64,000 nt of DNA from NCBI GenBank assembly GCA_937983405.1, contig CALJZN010000003.1:17135-81134 (forward strand), given 5' to 3'. This document shows positions 48,352 to 57,683 of this stretch, in pieces. Origin of the DNA: an uncultured Paracoccaceae bacterium (lineage in GTDB: Bacteria > Pseudomonadota > Alphaproteobacteria > Rhodobacterales > Rhodobacteraceae). The translations under genes and the position numbers were made by a program. The notes below the pieces were generated by a model. It worked only from the letters and a program-made list of their open reading frames with translations, had not been told where the DNA came from and ran no database searches. Each line of letters opens with the position of its first letter. Position 1 is the first letter of the stretch.

Positions 48352-49740
48352 TTACCAGCCGATGCCGCGGACCGTGTCGGGCTGCTCGGCGCGGTTGCGG
48401 AACAGGCGGACCACGTCGATCACCGGCTTGCCGGACTGCACCGCGAGGGTGCGGTAGTCGGCGCTGGCCTGAGTCACGATCACCGCCTCCGCCGCGGCCA
48501 CCGCCTCCGCCGCCGTCGGGCGCAGCATGCCGCGCAGACAGCCGGCCAGGCGCGCCAGGCCCGGGGCGGCATGCCGCACATAGGCAAGCTGCGCCTCGAT
48601 CCGGGTCTCCGGGGTGATCGCGGGGTCATGGGCGACAATCTCGACGCCCGCGTCCATCAGCGCGGCAATGACCTCGAGGATCGGGCTTTCGCGCAGATCG
48701 TCGGTGCCGGGCTTGAACGCGAGGCCCAGCACGGCGACCCGCCGCGCGCCGGTGGCGCGCAGCATGCGCAGCGCCTCGGCGATCTGCGCCGCGTTCGACC
48801 GCTCGAGGCTGTCGATCAGGGGCAGCTCGACGCCCAGGCCGCGGGCGATATGGGCCACCGCGCGCACCTCCTTGGGCAGGCAGGACCCGCCATAGGCGAA
48901 GCCGGGGCGCAGGTAGTAGGGCGACAGGTTCAGCTTCGTGTCCGTCACGAAGATGTCCATCACCGCGTGGCTGTCCACCTCGAGCGGTTTGCACAGCCGG
49001 CCGACCTCGTTGGCGAAGACGACCTTGGTCGCGTGCCAGACGTTGTCGACATACTTGACCATCTCGGCCACCTCGATCGTGGTCAGGATCGGGTTCGGAT
49101 CGACGGGCGCGTAGATGCGCGCGAGGATCGCGGCCGAACGGTCGTCGGTCGCGCCGATCACCGTCTTGGGGGGGGCGTTGAAGTCCTCGACCGCCACGCC
49201 TTCGCGCAGGAACTCGGGGTTGAAGCACACGCCGAAGTCGAGCCCGGCGACCTTGCCGGATGCCGCCTCGATCTCGGGCACCATGACCTTCATCGTCGTC
49301 CCCGGCGGGACCGAGCAGCGCATCACCACGACATGGAAATCCGCCTTGTCGCGCAGCCCGGCGCCGATGCCGCGGGCGGCGGCCCGGATGTAGCGGTCGT
49401 CGCAGCCGCCGTCGGCGGCCGTGGGGGTGCCGACCGAGACGAAGGTCACGTCGGTCTCGGCCACCGCCCGCGCCAGGTTCTGCGTGGCCGAGACGAGGCC
49501 GGCGCCCACGCCCTCGGCCAGCAGCGCGCCAAGCCCGGCCTCGTGGATCGGGGCGCGGCCGGCGGCGATGGCGGCGACCTTCTCGGCATCGACATCGACC
49601 CCCACGACGCGGTGGCCCAGCGCGGCGAGGCAGGCGGTCGAGACCGCCCCGACATAGCCGAGGCCGACGACCGAGACCGACGGCCGGGTCTCGACAAGGC
49701 GGAACGGCCGAAGGGCGGCGGGTTGGATATGCTGAACCAT
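48352..49740 (-). CDS. Nucleotide-sugar dehydrogenase, GDP-mannose/UDP-glucose 6-dehydrogenase family (AlgD-like)
   Basis: VSVVGLGYVGAVSTACLAALGHRVVGVDVDAEKVAAI; FNPEFLREGVAVEDF; GFAYGGSCLPKEVRAV; VLGLAFKPGTDDLRESP. Confidence 0.88.
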   Translation of the reverse strand: MVQHIQPAALRPFRLVETRPSVSVVGLGYVGAVSTACLAALGHRVVGVDVDAEKVAAIAAGRAPIHEAGLGALLAEGVGAGLVSATQNLARAVAETDVTFVSVGTPTAADGGCDDRYIRAAARGIGAGLRDKADFHVVVMRCSVPPGTTMKVMVPEIEAASGKVAGLDFGVCFNPEFLREGVAVEDFNAPPKTVIGATDDRSAAILARIYAPVDPNPILTTIEVAEMVKYVDNVWHATKVVFANEVGRLCKPLEVDSHAVMDIFVTDTKLNLSPYYLRPGFAYGGSCLPKEVRAVAHIARGLGVELPLIDSLERSNAAQIAEALRMLRATGARRVAVLGLAFKPGTDDLRESPILEVIAALMDAGVEIVAHDPAITPETRIEAQLAYVRHAAPGLARLAGCLRGMLRPTAAEAVAAAEAVIVTQASADYRTLAVQSGKPVIDVVRLFRNRAEQPDTVRGIGW

Positions 49741-50152
49741 GATACTGCTCCGGAAACCTTTTGCTTTTGCCGAAAATCCCCGACAATTCGGGCAGGTCTT
49801 GGATGCGCCCGGCGCGGTTTCGGGCATTCCCCGGGCATCTCCGGGGCAGGGCGGCCAAGGCCCGCACCCCGGCCATGGTGCGCCGCCGGGGGGCGGGGCC
49901 TACATTTCGTGGAAACAAGCGGCGATGATGGCGAAACCGTGGCGGCGCGGGGCCTGCGGGCATTGTTCACGCTGCGAAAACAGCCCGCGGCCAGGTCGCG
50001 GCGCGCACCGACAGGGCAGACTTCCGCGAATCGCCGCCCAGGCGCCGGTGCCGCGACCGGTTCGCCTTGACACCCCGCCGGCACTTGAAACAGAAGGATC
50101 GGGGCCGCGCCCGCACCACCCCGCCGCGCCTTCACGACAGGACTGATCCCGC

Positions 50153-53029
50153 ATGTCCCTTGCCCTGCTTGCCGCGCTTCCGTTCGTCGGCGCGCTGCTT
50201 CCCGGCCTGATGATCCGCGCCGGGCGCAACGCCTGCGCCTCGGTGACCGGGGCGGTGACGGCCCTGGCGCTGGTGATGCTGCTGGTCGAGGCGCCGGCGG
50301 TGCTGCGCGGCGAGATCGTCCAGACCCGGATCGCATGGCTGCCGGCGCTGGGCCTGCACGCCAACTTCCTCCTCGACGGGCTGGGCCTGCTGTTTGCGGG
50401 CCTGATCCTGGGGATCGGCCTGCTGATCATCCTCTACGCCCGCTTCTACCTGGCCAAGTCCGACCCGATGGGGCAGTTCTACACCTACCTCATGCTGTTC
50501 CAGGGCGCGATGCTGGGCATCGTGCTGTCGGACAACATCCTCCTGCTGCTGATCTTCTGGGAGCTCACGTCGCTGTCGTCGTTCCTGCTGATCGGCTACT
50601 GGCGGCATCTGCCGGAAGGCCGGCAGGGGGCGCGCATGGCGCTCGCGGTCACCGGGATGGGCGGGCTGGCGATGATCGCGGGCATGCTGATCCTGGGCGA
50701 CATCGCCGGCAGCTACGACATCAGCGCGATCCTGACGCAGGGCGAGGCGATCCGGGCTTCGGAGTGGTATCTGCCCGCGCTGGTCCTGATCCTGCTCGGC
50801 GCCTTCACCAAGTCGGCGCAGTTCCCCTTTCACTTCTGGCTGCCGCACGCGATGGCCGCGCCCACGCCGGTGTCGGCCTACCTGCATTCGGCGACGATGG
50901 TGAAGGCGGGGCTGTTCCTGATGGCGCGGCTGTGGCCGGTGCTGTCGGGCACGCCCGAGTGGACGGCGATCGTGGCCACCGCGGGGCTTGTCACCATGGT
51001 CCTGGGCGCACTGATCGCGCTGTTCAAGCACGACCTCAAGGCGCTGCTCGCGTTCTCGACGGTCAGCCACCTGGGCCTCATCACCTTCTGCCTCGGCCTC
51101 GGCACGCGCGAGGGGGCGGTCGTCGCCGTGTTCCACATCATCAACCACGCGACCTTCAAGGCGGCGCTGTTCATGACGGCCGGGATCGTGGACCACGAGG
51201 CGCAGACCCGCGACATCCGGCGGCTGGGCGGCCTGCGGCAGCTGATGCCCCTGACCTTCGCCATCGCCGCGGTGGCGGCGCTGTCGATGGCGGGCATCCC
51301 GCTGCTGAACGGCTTCCTGTCGAAGGAGATGATGCTGGAAGAGGCCGCGCGCGCCGGCAGCCTCACCGCGCTGTTCGCCGGGCTGGGGGCGCTGCTGTCG
51401 GTGGCCTATTCGTTGCGCTACATCGCCCACGTCTTCCTCGGGCCGGTGCGGAGCGACTATCCCCACGCGCCCCACGACCCCGGCGCGGGCCTGTGGGCGG
51501 CGCCCGCCCTGCTGACGGTGCTGGTGGTGCTGATCGGGGTAATGCCGCAGACGATCGCGGGCGACCTCGTGGCCGTCGGCTCGGGCGCGGTGGTCGGCGG
51601 CGGATTGCCCGACTACGCGCTGAAAATCTGGCACGGCGTCACCCCGGCCCTGTGGCTGTCCATCGCCGCGCTGGCCGGGGGCGCGCTGCTGCTGGCGCTG
51701 CACGCCAGGGCCCAGGCCGCCTGGGATGCCGCGCCGCGGCCCGAGGCGAAGGCGATCTTCGACGCGCTGGTCGAGGCGGTGGCCAGCCTGTGCCGCGCGG
51801 TCACCGAGGCGCTGCACGACGGCGCGCTGACGCGCTATCTGGCGATCTTCACGGTCGCCATCTTGGCGGCGGGGCTGGGCGCCTTCCTGACCGGGCCGCA
51901 TGCCGCGGGCACGCGCGCCCTGCTGCCGGTGCCGCCGCTGCCGCTGATCGGCTGGGTGCTGCTGGTGGGGGCGACGGCGGCGCTGGTGGCCCGCCACCGC
52001 AGCCGCATCCTGGCGCTGGTCCTGATCGGGGTGGTGGGCCTGATGGTCTCGGGCGGCTTCGTCTTTCTCTCGGCCCCCGACCTTGCGCTGACGCAGATCA
52101 CGGTCGAGGTGGTGACGATCATACTGCTGCTCTTGGCGCTCAACTTCCTGCCCAAGGCCACGCCGCAGGACAGCGGCACGGGGCGGCGGCTGCGCGACGG
52201 GGCGATTGCCCTTGCCGCCGGCGGCGCCGTCGCGGCGCTGTGCTATGCGCTGATGACGCGCGACCTCGCGATGCCGGCGATCTCGGACTTCCACCTGGCC
52301 CAGTCCAAGCCCGGCGGCGGCGGCACCAACGTCGTCAACGTGATCCTGGTGGACTTCCGCGGCTTCGACACCTTCGGCGAGATCATCGTGCTGGGCGTGG
52401 CGGCGCTGTGCATCTTCGCGCTGACCGAGGCGCTGTTTGCGGGCCCTGCCGCGCGGCGGCTGGCCAGCTGGACGCCCGACACCGCCCGCGCCGGCGACCG
52501 CCACCCCCTGATGCTGGTGGTCGCGACCCGGGTGATGATGCCGCTGGCCCTGCTGGTGGGCGTCTACATCTTCCTGCGCGGCCATAACGAACCGGGCGGC
52601 GGCTTCATCGCCGGGCTGGTGGTGTCGATCGCGCTGGTGATGCAGTACATGGCCTCGGGCTTTGCCTGGGCGCAGGCGCGCCAGCGGGTCGACTTCCACG
52701 GTTGGATCGCCGCCGGCGTCATCATCGCCGGGCTGACCGGCGTGGGCGCCTGGTTCGCGGGGCGGCCGTTCCTGACCTCGGACTATGGCTATTTCCGCAT
52801 CCCGCCGCTGGAGGAGTTCGAGCTTGCCACCGCCATGGCCTTCGACGTCGGCGTGTTCCTGACGGTCGTCGGCTCGGTCATGCTGGCGCTGGCGAGCCTG
52901 TCGCGCATCGGCCTCCGCGCGGGCGAGACCGTCAACACCGAACCGATGGGCGTGAACCCCGGCGCCGTGCCGGCCGCACAGCCGGCGGCGGCCGCGGCGG
53001 CGGTGCCGGCCGCGGCGGAGGCGCGCTGA
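50153..53029 (+). CDS. mrpA: Monovalent cation/H+ antiporter subunit A with fused subunit B domain
   Basis: 958 aa; NADH-DH-like core (GAFTKSAQFPFHFWLPHAMAAPTPVSAYLHSATMVKAG) and C-terminal MrpB-like LRGHNEPGGGFIAGLVVSIALVMQYMASG. Confidence 0.94.
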   Translation: MSLALLAALPFVGALLPGLMIRAGRNACASVTGAVTALALVMLLVEAPAVLRGEIVQTRIAWLPALGLHANFLLDGLGLLFAGLILGIGLLIILYARFYLAKSDPMGQFYTYLMLFQGAMLGIVLSDNILLLLIFWELTSLSSFLLIGYWRHLPEGRQGARMALAVTGMGGLAMIAGMLILGDIAGSYDISAILTQGEAIRASEWYLPALVLILLGAFTKSAQFPFHFWLPHAMAAPTPVSAYLHSATMVKAGLFLMARLWPVLSGTPEWTAIVATAGLVTMVLGALIALFKHDLKALLAFSTVSHLGLITFCLGLGTREGAVVAVFHIINHATFKAALFMTAGIVDHEAQTRDIRRLGGLRQLMPLTFAIAAVAALSMAGIPLLNGFLSKEMMLEEAARAGSLTALFAGLGALLSVAYSLRYIAHVFLGPVRSDYPHAPHDPGAGLWAAPALLTVLVVLIGVMPQTIAGDLVAVGSGAVVGGGLPDYALKIWHGVTPALWLSIAALAGGALLLALHARAQAAWDAAPRPEAKAIFDALVEAVASLCRAVTEALHDGALTRYLAIFTVAILAAGLGAFLTGPHAAGTRALLPVPPLPLIGWVLLVGATAALVARHRSRILALVLIGVVGLMVSGGFVFLSAPDLALTQITVEVVTIILLLLALNFLPKATPQDSGTGRRLRDGAIALAAGGAVAALCYALMTRDLAMPAISDFHLAQSKPGGGGTNVVNVILVDFRGFDTFGEIIVLGVAALCIFALTEALFAGPAARRLASWTPDTARAGDRHPLMLVVATRVMMPLALLVGVYIFLRGHNEPGGGFIAGLVVSIALVMQYMASGFAWAQARQRVDFHGWIAAGVIIAGLTGVGAWFAGRPFLTSDYGYFRIPPLEEFELATAMAFDVGVFLTVVGSVMLALASLSRIGLRAGETVNTEPMGVNPGAVPAAQPAAAAAAVPAAAEAR

Positions 53030-53030
53030 G

Positions 53031-53375
53031 ATGGAGGTGCTTGTGGCCAGCGCCGTGGGCGCGATGACGGCGGCGGGGGTCTACCTGATCCTGCGGTTCC
53101 GCACCTTTCCGGTCGTGCTCGGCACGGCGATGCTGTCCTATGCGGTGAACGTGTTCCTGTTCGCCTCGGGCCGGCTGGCGATCGACCGGCCGCCGGTGCT
53201 GACCCTCGGGCTTGCCAGCTATTCCGACCCGCTGCCGCAGGCGCTGGTGCTGACGGCGATCGTGATCTCGTTCGGGATGACGGCGGTAGTGGTGATGCTG
53301 GCGCTCGGCGCCTATCTGTCCGCGGGCACCGACCGGATCGACACGACCGGCGGCGAGGGGGGGGAGCGCCGGTGA
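53031..53375 (+). CDS. mrpC: Na+/H+ antiporter subunit C
   Basis: 114 aa YLILRFRTFPVVLGTAMLSYAVNVFLFASGRL...DPLPQALVLTAIVISFGMTAVVVMLAL. Confidence 0.92.
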   Translation: MEVLVASAVGAMTAAGVYLILRFRTFPVVLGTAMLSYAVNVFLFASGRLAIDRPPVLTLGLASYSDPLPQALVLTAIVISFGMTAVVVMLALGAYLSAGTDRIDTTGGEGGERR

Positions 53376-54889
53376 TGTCGCACTGGATCGCCGTGCCCGT
53401 GGTGCTGCCGTCGCTGCTGGCGCCCTTCATCGTGCTGCTGCTGCGCCACGACATCGTCCTGCAACGGGTGTTCTCGGTCGCGGGCACCGCCGCGCTGGTG
53501 CTCGTTGCCGCGGCGCTGGCGGTGGCGAGTGCCGCGGGCGCCGTCGAGGTCTACGCGCTCGGCAACTGGCCCGCGCCCTTCGGCATCGTGCTGGTGCTCG
53601 ACCGGCTGTCGGCGCTGATGGTGCTTCTGACCGCGCTGCTGGGGCTGGCCGTGGTGCTTTACGCCATCGGCTCGGGCTGGGACCGGCGGGGCAGGCACTT
53701 CCACGCGCTCTTCCAGTTCCAGCTCATGGGCATCTGCGGCGCCTTCCTGACGGGCGACGTCTTCAACCTGTTCGTGTTCTTCGAGGTGCTGCTGATCGCC
53801 TCCTACGGCCTGATGATCCACGGCGGCGGCGCCGACCGGCTGCGGGCAGGCGTGCAGTATGTGGTCTACAACCTCGCCGGCTCGACCCTGTTCCTGTTCG
53901 CGCTGGGCACGCTCTACGGCGTGACCGGCACGCTGAACATGGCCGATCTCGCGCTTCGGACGGCCGCGCTGCCGCCGGGCGATGCGGCGCTGGTGCGGGT
54001 GGCGGCGGTGCTGCTGCTTGCGGTCTTTGCCGTCAAGGCGGCGCTGGTGCCGCTGCATTTCTGGCTGCCGGGCACCTATGCCGCGGCGCCCGCGCCGGTG
54101 GCGGCGCTGTTTGCGATCCTGACGAAGGTCGGCGCCTATGCGATCTTGCGCGTCTACACGCTGGTCTTCGCCCCCGGGGCGGCGGCGACGGGGGCGCTGG
54201 CGGGCGAGATCCTTATGCCTGCGGCGCTGGTGACGCTGGCGGTGGGCACGATCGGGGTCATGGGCGCACGCGACCTCGGGCGGCTGGCGGCCCATGCGGG
54301 CGTGGCGTCGATGGGCACGCTGCTGCTGGCGATCGCGCTGTTCACCCCGGCGGCGACGGCGGCGGCGCTCTACTACCTCGTCCACTCCACCCTTGCGGGG
54401 GCGGCGCTGTTCCTGGTCGTCGATCTGGTGGCCGAGCGGCGGCGCGCGGGCGCGCGGATCGACCCGGCCGCGCCTTTCGCGCAGTCGGGCCTCATCGCGG
54501 CGCTGTTCTTCGTGGCCGCCATCGGCGTGGCCGGCATGCCGCCGCTGTCGGGCTTTCTCGGCAAGCTTCTGGTCATGGATGCCGCCCGCCCGTCGGACGC
54601 GATGGCGCTGATCTGGGCAACGATCCTTGTGACCTCGCTGGTCGCCGTCGTGGGCTTTGCCCGCGCCGGCAGCACCGTGTTCTGGCGGGCAGAGGGCGAG
54701 GCGACCGCCGCCGCGCCGCCCCCGGGCGCGGCCCTGCCGCTGACCGCCACCATCGCGCTGCTGGCCGCCCTCGGCCTGCTTGCGGTGCTGGCCGGGCCGG
54801 TGATCGCGTTCCTCGAGGCGACCGCCGCGCAGCTTTATGCCCCGGGCGCCTACATCGACGCGGTGCTCGGCCCGCGGCAGGGGGGCTAG
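53372..54889 (+). CDS. mrpD: Na+/H+ antiporter subunit D
   Basis: 505 aa; FAVKAALVPLHFWLPGTYAAAPAPVAALFAILTKVGAYAILRV. Confidence 0.93.
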   Translation: MMSHWIAVPVVLPSLLAPFIVLLLRHDIVLQRVFSVAGTAALVLVAAALAVASAAGAVEVYALGNWPAPFGIVLVLDRLSALMVLLTALLGLAVVLYAIGSGWDRRGRHFHALFQFQLMGICGAFLTGDVFNLFVFFEVLLIASYGLMIHGGGADRLRAGVQYVVYNLAGSTLFLFALGTLYGVTGTLNMADLALRTAALPPGDAALVRVAAVLLLAVFAVKAALVPLHFWLPGTYAAAPAPVAALFAILTKVGAYAILRVYTLVFAPGAAATGALAGEILMPAALVTLAVGTIGVMGARDLGRLAAHAGVASMGTLLLAIALFTPAATAAALYYLVHSTLAGAALFLVVDLVAERRRAGARIDPAAPFAQSGLIAALFFVAAIGVAGMPPLSGFLGKLLVMDAARPSDAMALIWATILVTSLVAVVGFARAGSTVFWRAEGEATAAAPPPGAALPLTATIALLAALGLLAVLAGPVIAFLEATAAQLYAPGAYIDAVLGPRQGG

Positions 54890-54893
54890 GGCG

Positions 54894-55385
54894 ATGCTGC
54901 GCCGCATCCTGCCCCATCCGCTGCTGACGCTGACGCTGACCGTCGGCTGGCTGATGCTGATGAACTCGGTCACCCTGGGCGGCGTTGTCTTCGGGCTGAT
55001 CCTGGGCCTCCTCCTGCCGGTTCTGACGGCGGCCTACTGGCCCGATCGGCCGCGGCTGCGCAACCCGGCGATGATCGTCGAATACGGCCTCGTCGTGCTG
55101 TGGGACATCGTCCTCGCCAACATCGCGGTGGCGCGCGTGATCCTGTTCCGGCGCAACGAGGATTTGCGGTCCACCTGGATCACCGTGCCGCTCGACCTGC
55201 GCACGCCCGAGGCGATCACGGTGCTCGCTGGCACCATCACCATGACGCCCGGCACCGTGTCGTCCGACCTGTCGGCCGACGGCCGGGCGCTTCTCGTCCA
55301 CTGCCTCGATGCGCCCGACCCCGATGCGGTGCGCGCCACGATCAAGGCGCGCTACGAGCGCCGGCTGAAGGAGATCTTCGAATGA
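54894..55385 (+). CDS. mrpE: Na+/H+ antiporter subunit E
   Basis: From MLRRILPHPLLTLTLTVGWLMLMNSVTLG; DLRTPEAITVLAGTITMTPGTVSSDLS. Confidence 0.92.
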   Translation: MLRRILPHPLLTLTLTVGWLMLMNSVTLGGVVFGLILGLLLPVLTAAYWPDRPRLRNPAMIVEYGLVVLWDIVLANIAVARVILFRRNEDLRSTWITVPLDLRTPEAITVLAGTITMTPGTVSSDLSADGRALLVHCLDAPDPDAVRATIKARYERRLKEIFE

Positions 55386-55651
55386 TCGGCCCCGCGCTCT
55401 ACTTCGCCTTCGCCAGCTTCGGGCTGGCGCTGCTGCTCAACCTGTGGCGGGCGGTGGTGGGGCCGACCTTGGGCGACCGGGTGCTGGCGCTCGACACGAT
55501 GGTCATCAACGCCATCGCGCTGCTGATCCTTTACGGGATCCTCGAGGGCACGGCAGTCTACTTCGAGGCGTCGATGCTGTTCGCCATGACCGGCTTCGTC
55601 TCGACCGTTGCCTATGCGAAGTTCGTGCTGCGCGGAAGCGTCATCGAGTGA
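55382..55651 (+). CDS. mrpF: Na+/H+ antiporter subunit F
   Basis: From MIGPALYFAFASFGLALLLNLWRAVVGPTLGDRVLALDTMVINAIALLILYGI. Confidence 0.92.
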   Translation: MIGPALYFAFASFGLALLLNLWRAVVGPTLGDRVLALDTMVINAIALLILYGILEGTAVYFEASMLFAMTGFVSTVAYAKFVLRGSVIE

Positions 55652-55658
55652 GGGCGCC

Positions 55659-56060
55659 ATGACCGGACTGGCCGAGATCGTCATTGCCCTCATGCTCGTC
55701 GTCGCCGGAATCTTCGGGCTCGTGGGCTCGGTCGGGCTGGCGAAGCTTCCCGACCCGATGACGCGCCTGCATGCGCCCACCAAGGCCACCACGCTGGGGG
55801 TGGGCGGCGTGCTGATCGCCTCGATGCTCTATTTCCTGGTGTTTGAGGGCACCTTCTCGTTCCACGAGCTGCTGATCACGCTGTTCCTGTTCCTGACGGC
55901 GCCGATCACCGGGCATTTCCTCGCCAAGGCCTGGCTGCACCGCCACGGATCCCCCGCCGACCTGCCCCCGACCGGGGGCGCGCGCGGCTGGGCCTCTTAC
56001 GAACCCGCCGACGACCGGCGCCGCGCGCCCGCGGATGCGCCGCGCCGCCACGAGGACTGA
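55659..56060 (+). CDS. mrpG: Na+/H+ antiporter subunit G
   Basis: From MTGLAEIVIALMLVVAGIFGLVGSVGLAKLPDPMTRLHAPTKATTLGVGGVLIASML. Confidence 0.92.
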   Translation: MTGLAEIVIALMLVVAGIFGLVGSVGLAKLPDPMTRLHAPTKATTLGVGGVLIASMLYFLVFEGTFSFHELLITLFLFLTAPITGHFLAKAWLHRHGSPADLPPTGGARGWASYEPADDRRRAPADAPRRHED

Positions 56061-56108
56061 CGCGCCGCCGGCGGGCGCCGCGCCTGCCGCCCCTGCCGGC
56101 CCGCGCCG

Positions 56109-56531
56109 CTAGAGGTCGCTTCCCGCCGGGGCGCAGGGGAAGCGGCGGCCGTTGATGCGGACGATCATGCGGATCTCGTGCTGCGCGGCGGCGCCGCCGA
56201 AGTGGATCGTCCCGGTCGAGGCCGGGACGCCGGCGGTGGCGAAGAACTCGCCCGAGGTCGTCACCAGCGCCCGGCCGCCCATGGCGCGGCGCAGCACGAC
56301 TACCTCGTAGGTGCCGCGCACCGGCGCGCCCGAGGCGACGCGACCCTCGATCAGGAAGCCCCCGAGCGCTTCGGTGGCGACATAGCTGCACGAGAAGCCG
56401 CCGGCAGAGCGGCTCGAGGCCTCGGCGCCGGCCGATGCGGCGATGGCCAGGGCGGCGGCGCCGATCAGCGCCAGAACGGCCGGCAGGACGCGCCGGCGGG
56501 CAAAGGGGCGGCGGGGGGCGATGCGGGTCAT
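56109..56531 (-). CDS. CsgH-like curli assembly/chaperone protein
   Basis: Signal peptide; FSCSYVATEALGGFLIEGRVASGAPVRGTYEVVVLRRAMGGRALVTTSGEFFATAGVPASTGTIHF, CsgC/CsgH-like beta-sandwich; immediately downstream of a curlin-repeat gene. Confidence 0.65.
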   Translation of the reverse strand: MTRIAPRRPFARRRVLPAVLALIGAAALAIAASAGAEASSRSAGGFSCSYVATEALGGFLIEGRVASGAPVRGTYEVVVLRRAMGGRALVTTSGEFFATAGVPASTGTIHFGGAAAQHEIRMIVRINGRRFPCAPAGSDL

Positions 56532-56597
56532 GGCGGTGGTCCTTCCGTCTGCGGGTTGGGCGGCGGGCGGCGCCCGGGGCGGGCGCCGCCCGTCGGC

Positions 56598-57041
56598 TCA
56601 GTTCTGCACGATGACGACAACGTTGCCCTGGCCGGCCTGGGCAACGGTGGCGCCGTGGCCCGTGCCGCCCTGGATGATGGCCGCGGCGTTGCGCCGGCCG
56701 CGCTGGGCGATCGCGGCGTCGTTGCTTTGGCCGGCCTGGGCGATGCCCGCGATGTTGCCGTTGCCGCGCTGGTCGGTGTCGGCATAGTTGCTGCGGCCCG
56801 ACTGGATCACCACGGCGCGGTTGCGGTTGCCGTCCTGCGAGGAGATGCCGGTGTTGCCGTGGCCGTCCTGATACATCGTCATCCGGTTGCAGCGGCCGGC
56901 CTGGCCGATGCCGGCGGCGTTGGCGGTGCCCCCCTGGGTGACCGCAACGATCGAGCACGAGGCATGGGCCGGGGCGGCGGCGATGCCGAAGCCGAGGGCG
57001 AGGGCGAGGGCGGCGGTCTTGAGCGCGGTGACGAAGGTCAT
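56598..57041 (-). CDS. Curlin-repeat (CsgA/CsgB-like) amyloid protein
   Basis: From MTFVTALKTAALALALGFGIAAAPAHA; repeats GNGNIAGIAQAGQSNDAAIAQRGRRNAAAIIQGG...VAQAGQGNVVVIVQN matching curlin x-Q-x-G-x-x-N-x-A pattern. Confidence 0.82.
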   Translation of the reverse strand: MTFVTALKTAALALALGFGIAAAPAHASCSIVAVTQGGTANAAGIGQAGRCNRMTMYQDGHGNTGISSQDGNRNRAVVIQSGRSNYADTDQRGNGNIAGIAQAGQSNDAAIAQRGRRNAAAIIQGGTGHGATVAQAGQGNVVVIVQN

Positions 57042-57683
57042 GGTGTTGGTCCTTTCGGGTCTGGGTCGGTTCGGGATGCGGGGAAACCGCGGTGCTTGGC
57101 CTGCGGTCCGGCGCCGGTGGGGTGGAAGCGTTCGCCCCGTGGCGTCGTCCGATGACCAATCCATGCCGCCGGCGCCGCCGGACAGGCAATATCGCGGCCG
57201 GGCTATCCCATGACGGCCGCGACAGGGCGCGCCGCTATCGGATAGCAGGCGCCTTCCCCGCCGCTCAACGCCTTGCAACCCAAAGGAAAGCATCGCTGCC
57301 GCGGCGCCGGGCCGCCGCGCGCCGGGCCGGCCGCGCCGGCCGCTGCGCGGGCTCGCTCCCCCGGCCGGGGCAGACGCCTTGGCGCGACGACGGGATCGGC
57401 CGGCTTGCCGGCAGCCCCCCGTCGGGTCGGGGTCCTGCCGGCAGGGCGCGCCGTCATCCGATAGCGCCCGGCCCTCCCCCGGCGGGCGGGGTGGGCGGGC
57501 GGGAGCCTCGCCGGGGGAGGGCCGGGCGCAGCCCGGCTCTGCGGCGCTGACGGCCGTCCGCCGAAGCGTCGGGCAAGCCCTGGCGCGGCGATTCGACGGG
57601 CCCGGCCGCCGGCCCGCCCTGCGCCGCCGGCGCCGCGGCCGGGGCAGGGGGGGCGCGGGGCGCGCGCGGTCCCCCGCCGCCGC

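Noticed and set aside
46056-48617. 853-aa plus-strand ORF with VVARAAVERVVA repeats
   Set aside because: Mirror image of the RTX nonapeptide repeats on the minus strand; not an independent repeat protein.
50132-52699. 855-aa minus-strand ORF opposite mrpA
   Set aside because: Antisense shadow rich in Q/H/R; mrpA on the plus strand has clear family motifs.
50153-53029. Fused MrpA-MrpB as a novel gene fusion
   Set aside because: The MrpAB (PhaAB-type) fusion is well known in alphaproteobacteria and other Gram-negatives.
57203-57457. 84-aa minus-strand ORF upstream of the curlin gene
   Set aside because: Begins and ends within the repeated palindromic element and has Ala/Arg/Pro-rich composition; more likely non-coding.
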